Counted from the stretch's first letter, positions 9,662 to 18,920 are shown. The stretch is 64,000 nt of DNA from Listeria cossartiae subsp. cayugensis (GCF_014229095.1 NZ_JAARZC010000001.1:1302001-1366000); one strand, 5' to 3'. Notes: generated by a model not told the origin, from the sequence alone. Numbers and translations: made by a program.

Positions 9662-12013
9662 TTAAGATTCTTTGTTTCTCAGTTTAGCTAATTGGTCCTT
9701 TGTAATGATAACATCTCGTGGCTTGGAACCATTTATTCCGGAAACGATTTGATGATCTTCCAGCGCTTCCATTAATCTCGCCGCACGATTGTAACCGATT
9801 CTAAAATGCCTTTGTAGTAAGGACGTTGACGCAGCATTTTGGCTTAAAACAAAGTCACATGCCTCTTCAAATAATTCATCTGTGTTTTCTTTTACGGACT
9901 CTTTTACAAGTAGTTCTTTCTCTTCAAAGATATATTCCGCCTCACCTTGGCTTCGCACATGGGCAACGACAGCATCAATCTCTTCATCACTAACAAATGT
10001 TCCTTGTAAACGTACTGGCTTACTTGCGCCGCTTGGTAAAAAGAGCATGTCCCCTTTTCCAAGTAGTTTTTCTGCCCCACTTGCATCGAGAATCGTTCTA
10101 GAGTCGATTTGAGACGATACAGAGAATGAAACACGCGTCGGGATGTTTGCCTTAATAAGACCTGTAATTACGTCTACAGAGGGGCGCTGTGTCGCTACGA
10201 TCATATGAATACCACAAGCTCTTGCTTTTTGAGCGATACGACTAATGGATTCTTCTACATCGTTTGGCGCAACCATCATTAAATCAGCTAATTCATCAAT
10301 CACAATTAAAATATAAGGTAATTTCTCACCTGTATGATCGGGGTGACTAGCATATTCATTATATTTTTCCATGTTTCTAACGCCTGTGTGGCTAAATAGT
10401 TGATAACGGCGTTCCATTTCTTCTACCGCCCATTTCAAAGCGACCGTTGCTGCTTTGGCGTCTGTAATTACCGGGCTCACAAGATGCGGAATCCGGTTGT
10501 ATGGCGCTAACTCAACCATTTTTGGATCAATTAAGAGTAGTTTCAATTGATCTGGTGTTGCTTTGTACAATAAGCTTACTAGCAATGAATTGATACAAAC
10601 ACTTTTTCCTGATCCTGTTGCTCCGGCGATTAAACCGTGTGGCATTTTTTGTAAATCAGTAATAATTGGCGTTCCAGAAATATCTAATCCAAGTGCAGCC
10701 GTTAGTGGCGACTCAGATGATTGGAAAGCTTCTGTATTCATCAATTCAGAAAGCATTACTGGGCGGCTCGTTTGGTTAGGAATTTCAATCCCTACTGTGC
10801 TTTTACCAGGTATTGGCGCCTCAATACGAATATCTTTCGCTGCTAAACTTAATTTAATATCGTCGGTCAAATTAGTAATTTTGCTCACTTTTACGCCTTT
10901 TTCAGGTTGAACTTCAAACCTTGTCACGGCTGGTCCTTGTGTCCGATTAACAACACTTGCATGAACATTGAAATTTTCTAATGTTTCATCTAACATTTCT
11001 TGCTGCATTTGAAGCCAAGAATCATCTTCGCGTTTCGATACCGGCGGATGGAGCAAGCCGAATGACGGGAACTCGTAGTTACTTGGATAAGTTGCTGTCA
11101 CAGGTTGTGCTTGTTGTGTTACGACTGGTTGTGCTTCTATTGTTGCTGATTTTTCTGAGGCAACTTCTTCTTTTTGGAGTGCTTGTTTATCTTTTTTCAC
11201 CATCATAACGTTAAATGGAATTCTGCTTTTCAACATTTGTTCTTGTCGATTAGATTCCACTTGCGCATTTCTGGCAGGTGGTGCCGTTTGCGTTTGTTCT
11301 TCTGTAATTAAAGAAACTCGTTCTGGTTCTACTGGTTCAGAAATCGGCGCTGCTTCGATTGGTTCTGGCTCTGAAACAACCACTTCTTCTGGCGCTGTCA
11401 CGATTTCTTCTTCTTTGAATTCCGCTTCTAATTGACGTTCTAATTCCATATCAAGCGCAATCGTTTCCGCTTCAGCTGATTCTAATAAATCAACTGGCGC
11501 AATGGTTAAATCTTCTTGTAGCTCCGTAAATTCTTCCGCTTCTGAAACAGCAAATTCAAATTTACTTGGTCGTTTTTTAAAGGCATAGACAGGTGAAGGA
11601 ACATCCGTCGCAGTAAAAGGTCTTTTTCTTGTTTCCGTTTTTACTGGTTGTGGTTTTTCCGCTACTTGTCGTTCTATTATTGGTTGTTTTTTTGGTTGAA
11701 TTGGTTGGCTTACTTGTTTATCTGGAATTAGCGGGAAACGAAATTCACCTTTTGGATACTGATATACCATCTGCGTTTTCATTTGCCGTTTTACTGCTTG
11801 TACTGGTTTTTGTTTTGGTACTGTTTTATATGCAACTGGTCGCTCGTTTCTTATAGTACGTTCTTTTGTTTTAATTGCTGTCACATTTGATTTCGGTACT
11901 ACTTCTGGAGCACGTTGTTTTACTTGTTTTTCTACTTTTCTAGAAGACGTATCTTCGTATGTATCTATTTCTTCGTCCATATCGCCAAAGAAAAAATCTT
12001 TAAACCATCCCAT
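9662..12013 (-). CDS. sftA: Soluble FtsK/SpoIIIE-family DNA translocase
   Basis: ATP-driven double-strand DNA pump that helps clear chromosomal DNA from the closing septum. The first 330 or so residues are low-complexity and Glu/Pro/Gln/Val-rich with no transmembrane helix, which separates this SftA/YtpT type from membrane-anchored SpoIIIE. The motor follows: Walker A GATGSGKS near residue 465, Walker B LLLIDPKMVEL and LIVIDELADLM. A C-terminal winged-helix gamma domain (about 720-783, SLLQRHFRIGYNRAARLME) recognises the orienting DNA sequences. It has 783 residues. Upstream ytpR and downstream murC match the Bacillus order. Confidence 0.93.
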   Translation of the reverse strand: MGWFKDFFFGDMDEEIDTYEDTSSRKVEKQVKQRAPEVVPKSNVTAIKTKERTIRNERPVAYKTVPKQKPVQAVKRQMKTQMVYQYPKGEFRFPLIPDKQVSQPIQPKKQPIIERQVAEKPQPVKTETRKRPFTATDVPSPVYAFKKRPSKFEFAVSEAEEFTELQEDLTIAPVDLLESAEAETIALDMELERQLEAEFKEEEIVTAPEEVVVSEPEPIEAAPISEPVEPERVSLITEEQTQTAPPARNAQVESNRQEQMLKSRIPFNVMMVKKDKQALQKEEVASEKSATIEAQPVVTQQAQPVTATYPSNYEFPSFGLLHPPVSKREDDSWLQMQQEMLDETLENFNVHASVVNRTQGPAVTRFEVQPEKGVKVSKITNLTDDIKLSLAAKDIRIEAPIPGKSTVGIEIPNQTSRPVMLSELMNTEAFQSSESPLTAALGLDISGTPIITDLQKMPHGLIAGATGSGKSVCINSLLVSLLYKATPDQLKLLLIDPKMVELAPYNRIPHLVSPVITDAKAATVALKWAVEEMERRYQLFSHTGVRNMEKYNEYASHPDHTGEKLPYILIVIDELADLMMVAPNDVEESISRIAQKARACGIHMIVATQRPSVDVITGLIKANIPTRVSFSVSSQIDSRTILDASGAEKLLGKGDMLFLPSGASKPVRLQGTFVSDEEIDAVVAHVRSQGEAEYIFEEKELLVKESVKENTDELFEEACDFVLSQNAASTSLLQRHFRIGYNRAARLMEALEDHQIVSGINGSKPRDVIITKDQLAKLRNKES

Positions 12014-12136
12014 TCATTATCACCCTAAATTTAATTTTCTTGTTTGATTTTAACAGACAAAAACAAAATAATCTATGACAAAATTGTGAATTCGCTATTT
12101 TTCGAAGCATATTCGTTATAATACCTTGATATAACT

Positions 12137-12148
12137 AGGTTTAAACCT
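12137..12148. repeat. 12-bp perfect palindrome upstream of sftA
   Basis: AGGTTTAAACCT is flanked on both sides by a GATATAA copy (12128 and 12149), in the 309-bp gap between ytpR and sftA. It lies about 125 bp upstream of the sftA start. The remainder of the gap is AT-rich and contains the ytpR terminator. Confidence 0.5.
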
Positions 12149-12276
12149 GATATAAGTTTTTATTATAACTTGAAAATCGTTCTATTTTTATACGATTTAT
12201 GCATATATTGTATACAATTAAAATTAAATCGTTCTACATTCAACCCAATTTCACAATATCTGAAATTTAGCAATAT

Positions 12277-12308
12277 AAAAAGCGCCCAATATAGTATTGG
12301 ACGCTTAA
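12277..12308 (-). terminator. ytpPQR terminator
   Basis: The AAGCGTCCAATA...TATTGGGCGCTT hairpin with a T-run follows ytpR, and separates it from sftA transcriptionally. Confidence 0.85.
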
Positions 12309-12322
12309 AAATAATCATTTAT

Positions 12323-12940
12323 TTAGAAATTAACCGGAAACTCTTCTCCTGGTGCAGCAGAATCTTCCAGAACAAGAATACCTTTTTCGGCAGGCGCATC
12401 AGGAATTGCAAGTTCGCGCGCAGCACATACCATACCAAAAGAATCTTCTCCACGTAGATTTGACGGTTTAATGATTAAACCACTCGGCATAACTGCTCCG
12501 ATTTTAGCAACTACTACTTTTTGGCCAGCTTCGATGTTCGGGGCACCACATACAATTTGTAACACTTCTTCCCCTACATTAATCTGACATACATTTAATT
12601 TATCTGCATTGGGATGTTTTTCTTTCGATTCCACATAACCAACGACAAATTTAGGAGATAAATCAGCAACGATTTCAGGTTCAAATCCCGCTTTTTCGAT
12701 TACTTGATTCATTAACGCAACTAATTCTTCCGTTAATTCCACTTTCCCATTTGCAGTAATATCAAAGTATTTGGAGCTGTTAAAAATATTGAAACCAGCT
12801 ACTTCCTTTGTTTCGCGATCAAAAATACGAGCCACGTCACCGCGACGCTCCCATTCACGATTTTCAAACGTTACTTCGCCAGTTTCGATTAGTAGAGTGT
12901 CCCCTACCCCTTTTTCATTATAAAATGCGTTTACTATCAC
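12323..12940 (-). CDS. ytpR: YtpR-like tRNA-binding domain protein
   Basis: The 205-residue protein carries an EMAP/PheT-type tRNA-binding (OB-fold) domain from about residue 95 to the end (VGYVESKEKHPNADKLNVCQINVG, then VVAKIGAVMPSG and NLRGEDSFGMVCA). This is the part found at the N-terminus of phenylalanyl-tRNA synthetase beta chains; no synthetase core is present. The N-terminal 90 residues are a DUF4479-type domain. The start is GTG after GGAG. It is 5 bp from ytpQ and ends the ytpP-ytpQ-ytpR operon. Function in vivo is unknown, beyond probable structured-RNA binding. Confidence 0.9.
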   Translation of the reverse strand: MIVNAFYNEKGVGDTLLIETGEVTFENREWERRGDVARIFDRETKEVAGFNIFNSSKYFDITANGKVELTEELVALMNQVIEKAGFEPEIVADLSPKFVVGYVESKEKHPNADKLNVCQINVGEEVLQIVCGAPNIEAGQKVVVAKIGAVMPSGLIIKPSNLRGEDSFGMVCAARELAIPDAPAEKGILVLEDSAAPGEEFPVNF

Positions 12941-12945
12941 GTCTT

Positions 12946-13746
12946 CTACTCCTTTAATCTGTTTTTTGCCATTATAAATATCGGTTCAAGTTTACCATTA
13001 TTATAGACAAATGGCAAAGAGGTAATTGGTACGAGCCCATCCGCAAAGAAATCCATCGTCATATGCGCTAAAACATCGTAACCTGTATTATCTTGAATAT
13101 CCCCAATAATCAAGACATCTTGATGCGGTACAGCTAACACCATTTCGCCCGTTAGTTTTTCGCGCATTTCACGGAGAAACACCTCATTTAGCAAGCGACT
13201 TGCATCGTAACCATCGTTCGTGCGCACGAAATAAAAATCGTTACCGTTGACCGAATCTTTTTTTAACGGAATTTCTAGTTCAGCTAGATTGCGGAAAGCA
13301 GCTTCTTTTATTTCTTCGTGTGTTAAATTCGCTTTTTCAAGCATATTTTCTTCGATGAAACGATATGATTTTCCTAAATCAAATGCATAGAAAATTTTCG
13401 TTTCCGCAGTGTGATCATCCGTTAACAATGCTTCCCCCGCTTTCGTTTTGCTAGGGAAAGAAGTCGCGCGGACAACTGGGTAGATATTCGATTTATTCGT
13501 TTGAAGCTCGACATTTCCCGCAGCAGCTCGAAAACCTTCTTCAACATAATAGACTATTTTTTCAATCGCAGCAGCTCCATCGTTTTCGTAGTTCGCGATG
13601 ATTTGCGGAATTGTTAGCGTTACTTTTTTGCCATCTTGCGTAACCGAAAGCGTATCATTATCTCGATTATACGAAAATTGACGATTCGGCGTAGCTAGCT
13701 CTTTTTCTAGTCGTTCTTTCATTTTTAGCGTGGTCATTTTCGCCAT
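12946..13746 (-). CDS. ytpQ: YtpQ-like DUF1444 protein
   Basis: Cytoplasmic protein of 266 residues, widely conserved in Bacillales and of unknown function (DUF1444 family). Visible blocks are [35 protein letters not shown] and [25 protein letters not shown] split over the C-terminus; no catalytic motif is obvious. I use the ATG at 13746 (MAKMTTL), which has a GGGGAGG site 5 bp upstream, rather than the six-codon extension. Its invariant position between a thioredoxin-like gene and ytpR suggests a linked role, but nothing more can be said. Confidence 0.85.
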   Translation of the reverse strand: MAKMTTLKMKERLEKELATPNRQFSYNRDNDTLSVTQDGKKVTLTIPQIIANYENDGAAAIEKIVYYVEEGFRAAAGNVELQTNKSNIYPVVRATSFPSKTKAGEALLTDDHTAETKIFYAFDLGKSYRFIEENMLEKANLTHEEIKEAAFRNLAELEIPLKKDSVNGNDFYFVRTNDGYDASRLLNEVFLREMREKLTGEMVLAVPHQDVLIIGDIQDNTGYDVLAHMTMDFFADGLVPITSLPFVYNNGKLEPIFIMAKNRLKE

Positions 13747-13780
13747 AGGTGCCTCCCCTTCCATAAAAAGCAGTCACTTT

Positions 13781-14092
13781 TTATATTGCAGCTAGAAAAT
13801 CATTAATTTCTTCTTTTGTTTTTCTATCCTTACTTACGAAACGCCCTACTTCTTCACCGTCTTCAAATGCCAGGAAACTAGGGATTCCAAAAATTGCTAA
13901 ATCAGCGCATAAATCAATGAATTCATCTCGATCAACGTGATAAAAAGCAAAATCCTCATTTTCCGCTTCAATTTCAGGCATTACCGGTTCAATATATTTA
14001 CAATCGCCACACCAATCAGCACTAAACATAAAAACTGATTTACCTTCTGCTTTGATATCGTTAAATTGTTCTACCGATTCTAAGTTTTTCAT
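13781..14092 (-). CDS. ytpP: Thioredoxin-like protein
   Basis: The 103-residue thioredoxin fold has an atypical active site CGDC (Cys28 and Cys31 in SADWCGDCKYIEP) in place of CGPC. The cis-Pro loop is present as FGIPSFLAF, followed by DGEEVGRFV. It is cytoplasmic, with no signal peptide. The CGDC motif shifts redox potential in related proteins, so a specialised disulfide reductase role is plausible. It is the first gene of the ytpPQR operon. Confidence 0.92.
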   Translation of the reverse strand: MKNLESVEQFNDIKAEGKSVFMFSADWCGDCKYIEPVMPEIEAENEDFAFYHVDRDEFIDLCADLAIFGIPSFLAFEDGEEVGRFVSKDRKTKEEINDFLAAI

Positions 14093-14169
14093 TTTGATTC
14101 GCTCCTTCTTGTTTCATTGTAGTTAAATCCTAACTTTTAGCACGGCTTTCGTCCAGAATAACGCTCATG

Positions 14170-14202
14170 AAAAAAGTCTAGCCCTTTTAAGAGCCAAACT
14201 TT
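14170..14202 (-). terminator. Terminator after the small membrane gene
   Basis: AAAAGTTTGGCTC/GGGCTAGACTTTT imperfect hairpin ending in a T-run, directly after the 72-residue ORF. Confidence 0.7.
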
Positions 14203-14421
14203 TCATCTCACTTTAGAACGCGCTTTTTTCATTTCTAGATAATCACCAATATAACTAAAAATCAAGGTCATTAGCCCTGCAATTAAAGACGTGATTATCC
14301 AACCAAGTTCCGAGTCACGAAAATACGGCATATGAGCGGCGTACCCAAAAAGTGAGACCACACTCGCCGCCAACAGCAGCAAAGCTACTACTAATACCGG
14401 TTTTTTCCATATTTTACGCAT
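14203..14421 (-). CDS. Small two-TM membrane protein
   Basis: Protein of 72 residues, not recognised. Two hydrophobic helices (about residues 7-27 and 40-60) are separated by a short polar loop ([11 protein letters not shown]) and followed by a basic tail ([11 protein letters not shown]). The ATG at 14421 overlaps the stop of the aminopeptidase gene (ATGCGTAA), so it is probably translationally coupled. A TTG at 14439 in the same frame would add six residues. Neither has a clear ribosome binding site. Confidence 0.65.
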   Translation of the reverse strand: MRKIWKKPVLVVALLLLAASVVSLFGYAAHMPYFRDSELGWIITSLIAGLMTLIFSYIGDYLEMKKARSKVR

Positions 14422-15487
14422 TGTTTTTAATAGTTTCAAAAGTCGTTTTATCCAAGCCGCGAATAAGCGTTGTAATCATTTCTTTCGCCGCCGCGTAATC
14501 ATCCACGTGTAAAATTGAGTTAGAAGAATGGATATATCTCGCAGGAACACCGATTACCGCACTTGGAATACCACTTAATGACGTATGCACTTTACCAGCA
14601 TCGGTTCCACCAGGCGAAACGAAATATTGGTATGGAATTTTATTCGTTTCCGCTGTATCCAGTAAAAACTCACGCATACCGCGGTGCATAATCATCGTCC
14701 GGTCAAAAATTCGTAATAAGAAACCTTGGCCAATTTGACCAAATTGCGCTTTATTTCCAGTTGTATCATTGGCAGGACTCGCATCTAGCGCAAAGAATAA
14801 ATCCGGTTTAATCATATTAGCACTAACACCAGCCCCGCGAAGGCCAACCTCTTCTTGTACGTTCGCTCCAGCAAAAAGTGTATTTGGTAATGGTTCACCT
14901 TGCAGTTCTTTCATAAGTTCGATTGCAAGACCAACACCGTAACGATTGTCCCAAGCTTTTGCTAAAATTTTCTTCGGATTTGCAAGCGGCGTGAATTCCG
15001 CTACCGGAACGATAAATTGTCCGGGTTTAATGCCGATTTTCTCCGCATCGGCTTTATCATCTGCACCAATATCAATCAGTAAGTTTTTAGGATCTGTCGG
15101 TTTACTGCGTTCCGCTTCCGATAACAAGTGCGGCGGAACAGAGGCAACTACACCAATTACTGGACCATTCGGCGCCATAATTTGCACTCGTTGCGCTTGT
15201 AAAACTTGCGGATTCCAACCACCAATTGTTTGAAAACGAATCAAACCATTATCTGTAATTTGCGTGACCATAAAACCAACTTCATCCATGTGAGCCGCTA
15301 CAAGTACACGCGGGCCCTCTTCCGCTCCGTGACGTACGCCAAAAATGCCACCTAAGCCATCTTGAATAATTTCATCGGAAACTGGTTCAAGTTCTTTTCG
15401 CATAAAAGCACGAATTCGATGTTCATCGCCCGAAGTCCCTTGAAGTTCCGTTAATTCTTTAAACATTGCTAACGTTTCTTTTTCCAT
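14414..15487 (-). CDS. pepA: M42-family glutamyl/deblocking aminopeptidase
   Basis: Cytoplasmic di-metal aminopeptidase, 357 residues, of the tetrahedral TET-peptidase family. Metal ligands and catalytic residues are visible in order: His and Asp in AAHMDEVGF, Asp in AWDNRYGVG, the Glu pair in [10 protein letters not shown], Asp in FALDASP and the final His in ARYIHSSN. It likely trims peptides released by proteasome-like proteases and transporters. The start is an ATG with GAAAGAG upstream. Its 3' end overlaps the following membrane gene. Confidence 0.94.
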   Translation of the reverse strand: MEKETLAMFKELTELQGTSGDEHRIRAFMRKELEPVSDEIIQDGLGGIFGVRHGAEEGPRVLVAAHMDEVGFMVTQITDNGLIRFQTIGGWNPQVLQAQRVQIMAPNGPVIGVVASVPPHLLSEAERSKPTDPKNLLIDIGADDKADAEKIGIKPGQFIVPVAEFTPLANPKKILAKAWDNRYGVGLAIELMKELQGEPLPNTLFAGANVQEEVGLRGAGVSANMIKPDLFFALDASPANDTTGNKAQFGQIGQGFLLRIFDRTMIMHRGMREFLLDTAETNKIPYQYFVSPGGTDAGKVHTSLSGIPSAVIGVPARYIHSSNSILHVDDYAAAKEMITTLIRGLDKTTFETIKNNA

Positions 15488-15684
15488 TAATAATCATCTC
15501 TTTCCGTCTGAAATCTCTCTTATTATAGCAAATAATATCCGTTTTCGCTCGCCTCACTTCTCCATTTTCCGGAAAGCGTGTTCAAAAATCCTTTTATAAT
15601 CAAAAATTTGTAGTATAATGATTAAAAGAGATGTTCCGAGTAGCATCTTTTAAAAAGAATAGGAAACACTAGGGAGGAAAAGCG

Positions 15685-15996
15685 ATGAACTGGAAAGCTT
15701 TCATTGCAGGCGTTGGAGCAGGAGCGGCGGCTGGACACCTTGTTTATCATTATTTACTTAGCGATAAAACAATTTCAGGGGATGTCATCTTGGAAAATGT
15801 CAAAGATGCATTCAAGCAAGAAGGACCAATTGAAGGTTCTTGGATTCAACTCAAAAAACAACATTACAAAAAATTCGCGATTGATACTTTCGTTTACCAC
15901 GGCGGAATTACATGTATTCGCGAAGGCGAGAAAAAGCAATTTGAATTTATCGCAGACGCTAACACAGGAACAATCATTGATGTTTATTTAGCATAA
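15685..15996 (+). CDS. YtzB-like PepSY-domain protein
   Basis: The 103-residue protein has an N-terminal Gly/Ala-rich hydrophobic segment (residues 5-22) and a C-terminal PepSY-like region (KKQFEFIADANTGTIIDVYL, the D.NTG.I.DV signature). PepSY modules are thought to bind or restrain peptidases; it lies divergently next to an aminopeptidase gene, as in Bacillus. It has a good AGGGAGG site and a TATAAT about 70 bp upstream, with a weak -35. Membrane association through the N-terminus is likely. Confidence 0.82.
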   Translation: MNWKAFIAGVGAGAAAGHLVYHYLLSDKTISGDVILENVKDAFKQEGPIEGSWIQLKKQHYKKFAIDTFVYHGGITCIREGEKKQFEFIADANTGTIIDVYLA

Positions 15997-15999
15997 AAA

Positions 16000-16034
16000 T
16001 AAAAACGACTACCCATTTTGGGAGTCGTTTTTTT
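16000..16034 (+). terminator. Bidirectional terminator, PepSY gene and CsoR-like gene
   Basis: AAAAACGACTACCC/GGGAGTCGTTTTT hairpin with T-runs in both directions between convergent genes. Confidence 0.9.
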
Positions 16035-16281
16035 AACGAATAAAACTGTCGATTTTCTTTTTGATGATCGCTTCATCCGTTTCGCCTTGTTCGATTAATT
16101 CTTTCATTTGCTCGGTATAAATTAATTTTGCCGCAGCGTCCATCGCTTTTTTCACTGCGCCTATTTGTTGCATAATCGTTTCTAAATCGCGTTCATCTTC
16201 TGACATGTTTTTGATTGAACGTACGTGACCTTCTATCTTAGCAAACCTCGTTACTAATGCTTTCTTTTGATCGTTATCCAT
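16033..16281 (-). CDS. CsoR/RcnR-family regulator lacking the sensor cysteine
   Basis: The 82-residue all-helical DUF156 protein has the family signature RFAKIEGHVRSIKNMSEDERD followed by IMQQIGAVKKAMDAAA. In CsoR, RcnR, FrmR and CstR the residue after the Arg-Asp/Tyr pair is the sensing cysteine; here it is Leu33, and the whole protein has no cysteine and only one histidine (His19). It cannot sense Cu(I), formaldehyde or persulfide by the known chemistry. Two G5 tracts flank its -10 element, as expected of autoregulation. The MBL-fold gene lies just upstream on the same strand. Confidence 0.85.
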   Translation of the reverse strand: MDNDQKKALVTRFAKIEGHVRSIKNMSEDERDLETIMQQIGAVKKAMDAAAKLIYTEQMKELIEQGETDEAIIKKKIDSFIR

Positions 16282-16288
16282 ATATATA

Positions 16289-16330
16289 CCCCCTTGTAGT
16301 ATACTTATTTACAACCCCCTACCCGGGTTA
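16289..16330 (-). promoter_or_regulatory. G-tract repeats around the regulator promoter
   Basis: On the minus strand ACCCGGGTAGGGGGTTGTA and CTACAAGGGGGTATA flank a -10-like TATACT (16298-16303). Runs of five G or C next to AT-rich arms are characteristic of CsoR-family operators. Confidence 0.5.
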
Positions 16331-16390
16331 TATTTTTGGCTCTATTTAATGATTTACAACTATTATAATACCACAAAATAAAAATACCCT

Positions 16391-16421
16391 CAAAAAAAAG
16401 AAGCCGAATTACCGCTTCTTA
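16391..16421 (-). terminator. Terminator of the MBL-fold gene
   Basis: AAGAAGC/GCTTCTT stem followed by eight T residues, overlapping the stop codon. Confidence 0.82.
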
Positions 16422-17270
16422 ATTTCGATATACTATTTTCAATTCGGCTTCCACTTCCCCATTTCCGCCAATTTTAACTGCTCGGAATCTTGCATCGTGG
16501 TAAGATAAAAACCAGTAATTTCCCCCGAAAGTTTGTTTGAAAATTGCTTGTTTCGCGGAAATGGATGTCATTGGATAATCATCATAAGCAGTTACCCAAA
16601 GGACATTTTGATGCGCGAATGTCGGGAAAATATCCGCCATATGAATCGCCTTCTCATCGTTCGAATCGAACCAAATGACAGAATGCCCGTTACTATGTCC
16701 GCCAGTATGAGTCATTTTGATTGCATCATCAAACACTTTTTCTAGCGTAAAGGTGTGAACTTGTCCTTCTATCGCTTCCCAGTTTTCTTGCCAATAAGTT
16801 GCTTTTGAACGAATATTAGGGTGGCGCATTTCATCCCATTCGATTTCCGAAGTCCAGATTTCCGCATTCGGGAAAATCGAATAATAATCCCCCTCTTTGG
16901 ATATGCCAGTTAGACCTAAAACATGATCAAAATGGAGATGTGTCATTAAAATATAATCAATATCCTCTGGAGAGACTCCTAACTTAGCTAAATCTTCCAG
17001 CACAAATGATTCTTCTGTCACGCCATAGTTACGTTTTTGCTTTTCGGTTAAGCGACCATTCCCTAGCCCACTATCGATTAGATAATTTTTTCCTAAATGC
17101 TGAAAAAACATCGGGTCGGTTACGTTCGCCAGTTGATTTTTTTCGTTTGCTGGATATTTTTTCTCCCACAAAGGTTTTGGCACGACACCGAACATTGCCC
17201 CACCATCAAAATGAGTATAACCGCCACGCAACCAATAGATGTTGATTTCTCCAATTTGAATAGAATCCAC
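16419..17270 (-). CDS. Metallo-beta-lactamase-fold hydrolase (YtnP-like)
   Basis: Cytoplasmic zinc hydrolase of 283 residues. The motif THLHFDH (His111, His113, Asp115, His116) supplies the di-metal site; further ligands are the His in TGGHSNGHS and the Asp in MADIFP. The closest relatives I know are YtnP-type lactonases, which open lactone quorum signals, but substrate cannot be read from sequence. The start is GTG behind AGGGGGC. Its neighbour trmB keeps the Bacillus order. Confidence 0.88.
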   Translation of the reverse strand: MDSIQIGEINIYWLRGGYTHFDGGAMFGVVPKPLWEKKYPANEKNQLANVTDPMFFQHLGKNYLIDSGLGNGRLTEKQKRNYGVTEESFVLEDLAKLGVSPEDIDYILMTHLHFDHVLGLTGISKEGDYYSIFPNAEIWTSEIEWDEMRHPNIRSKATYWQENWEAIEGQVHTFTLEKVFDDAIKMTHTGGHSNGHSVIWFDSNDEKAIHMADIFPTFAHQNVLWVTAYDDYPMTSISAKQAIFKQTFGGNYWFLSYHDARFRAVKIGGNGEVEAELKIVYRN

Positions 17271-17283
17271 TTTTAACGCCCCC

Positions 17284-17322
17284 TAAAAAAATAAAAACCA
17301 GATGCAGCAGATGCACCTGGTT
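17284..17322 (-). terminator. ytmP-trmB terminator
   Basis: ACCAGGTGCA/TGCATCTGGT stem followed by a T-rich tract, shortly after trmB. Confidence 0.85.
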
Positions 17323-17329
17323 AACCAAA

Positions 17330-17974
17330 TTAATTTCTATCAAATTTTGCTTCAAGACGATAGATCGGGAATCCTTTCGCTGAAAATTTTTCTTCGTATT
17401 CAGTTTTGATATTCCCTTCGTAATCGCTGTTGTGCAAATCAAGTGAAACGAATGTTAGTAACATGTTGTATTCTGAAAATGCCACTAACGAATATTCGAA
17501 TAAACTACGGTTATCGGTTTTGAAATGAATCTCCCCCGTTTTTGGTAGCAGTCGTTCATAAATCGTCAAGAATGTCGGATTTGTTAAGCGGCGTTTTGTA
17601 TGGCGCTTTTTCGGCCATGGATCAGAGAAGTTCAAATAAATTTGCGCAATCTCCCCTTTTTCGAAACATTCTTCAAGTAATTTCGCATCTCTTGCAACAA
17701 GGCGCAAATTAGGAACATCTGCTTCAATTGCTTTATCCAACGCGGAAACGAGGACACTTTCAATCATTTCGATACCAATATAATTGATTTCCGGATTCGC
17801 TTTTGCCATGCCACTAATAAATTGACCTTTACCGGAACCGATTTCGATATGAATAGGATTATTATTCCCAAACACTTCTTGCCAACGACCTTTAAAATCT
17901 TCTGGGTTTTTGATGTAGATAGCTGGAAATTCTTCCAAACGATCTTTTGCCCATGGTTTATGTTTTACACGCAT
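17330..17974 (-). CDS. trmB: tRNA (guanine-N7)-methyltransferase
   Basis: SAM-dependent enzyme that makes m7G46 in the variable loop of tRNAs; 214 residues. The SAM-binding motif [10 protein letters not shown] is near residue 44, and the TrmB signature [16 protein letters not shown] near residue 117. The ATG follows GAGGTG. It is 6 bp behind ytmP and ends this two-gene operon. Confidence 0.96.
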   Translation of the reverse strand: MRVKHKPWAKDRLEEFPAIYIKNPEDFKGRWQEVFGNNNPIHIEIGSGKGQFISGMAKANPEINYIGIEMIESVLVSALDKAIEADVPNLRLVARDAKLLEECFEKGEIAQIYLNFSDPWPKKRHTKRRLTNPTFLTIYERLLPKTGEIHFKTDNRSLFEYSLVAFSEYNMLLTFVSLDLHNSDYEGNIKTEYEEKFSAKGFPIYRLEAKFDRN

Positions 17975-17980
17975 CTTTCT

Positions 17981-18754
17981 TTACACCTCATCATCTTCTA
18001 TTGCATTTTGAAAAATTTGTTTTGCTCGTTCATTTGCTTCATCGGATTGGTCGGTTGTAAGTTGCATAACCGTTTGGCAAATAGTGTACCACTTTAATTT
18101 GCGATGTAATTCGTCTGTTAGTCTAGTGCCATAATTAGCTAGCCAGCGCTCCCAATCTTTCCGCGGAATATATTGGTACAAAAGCATGCCGATATCGTTC
18201 GCAGCATCCGCAAGCATCGCACCATCCCAATCGACAAGAAACAATTCATTGTCCTCAGAAATAATCCAATTATTATGATTAACATCCCCGTGACAAACGA
18301 CATAATCAGTCATTTCCACCGAAGGAATATTTGCTTCTAAATAGTGAATCGCTGCTGTTATTTCTTCTGTCGCATTTTCTGTTCCTGCTTTTACAAGGTT
18401 CAACAGTTGATTCGCCGAAAAATAGCAGTTTTCGATTTTTGCTAGCATATGTTGCAAGTTTTCTGATTGATGGATTTTGGATAACAGTTGCGCCACTCTT
18501 GGTCCAACCATTTCTTCACGCGTCAAAATATGGCAATTGACCCATTTTTGCGCAGTGATGACATCGCCATTCTCCACCCGTCTTGTCCAAACTAGCTTCG
18601 GTACTATGTTTTCTACGGAAAGCGCAGCTAAAAAAGGCGAAGAATTTCTTTTTAAAAAGAATTTTTCGTCTTCATGTGTTGCAACGAATGCTTGGCCAGT
18701 TTCCCCTCCGGCCGGGGCTATGTCATATTCTCTCCCAAAAAAGTCATTTTTCAT
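17981..18754 (-). CDS. ytmP: Aminoglycoside phosphotransferase-fold kinase (YtmP-like)
   Basis: Small-molecule kinase of 257 residues in the choline kinase/APH superfamily. The catalytic loop CHGDVNHNNWII and the metal-binding VDWDGAMLAD are intact; the N-terminal lobe is short with KFFLKRN as the likely ATP-contacting strand. The substrate is unknown. Upstream are about 200 bp without a gene, up to the MFS terminator, in which I see no convincing promoter. Confidence 0.85.
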   Translation of the reverse strand: MKNDFFGREYDIAPAGGETGQAFVATHEDEKFFLKRNSSPFLAALSVENIVPKLVWTRRVENGDVITAQKWVNCHILTREEMVGPRVAQLLSKIHQSENLQHMLAKIENCYFSANQLLNLVKAGTENATEEITAAIHYLEANIPSVEMTDYVVCHGDVNHNNWIISEDNELFLVDWDGAMLADAANDIGMLLYQYIPRKDWERWLANYGTRLTDELHRKLKWYTICQTVMQLTTDQSDEANERAKQIFQNAIEDDEV

Positions 18755-18920
18755 CTACATGCACACCTTTTACTAGCTCTTTGCAACTTCATTATCCCTC
18801 GTTTATTTCACTTCCGAACAAATAGGTAACTATTCATGATTTTACTTCTCTTAGCCTTACTAGTCAAGTCAACATATGTTCGTTCTACACATTTTTTTAC
18901 AGTTTTACTTTATTTATACA

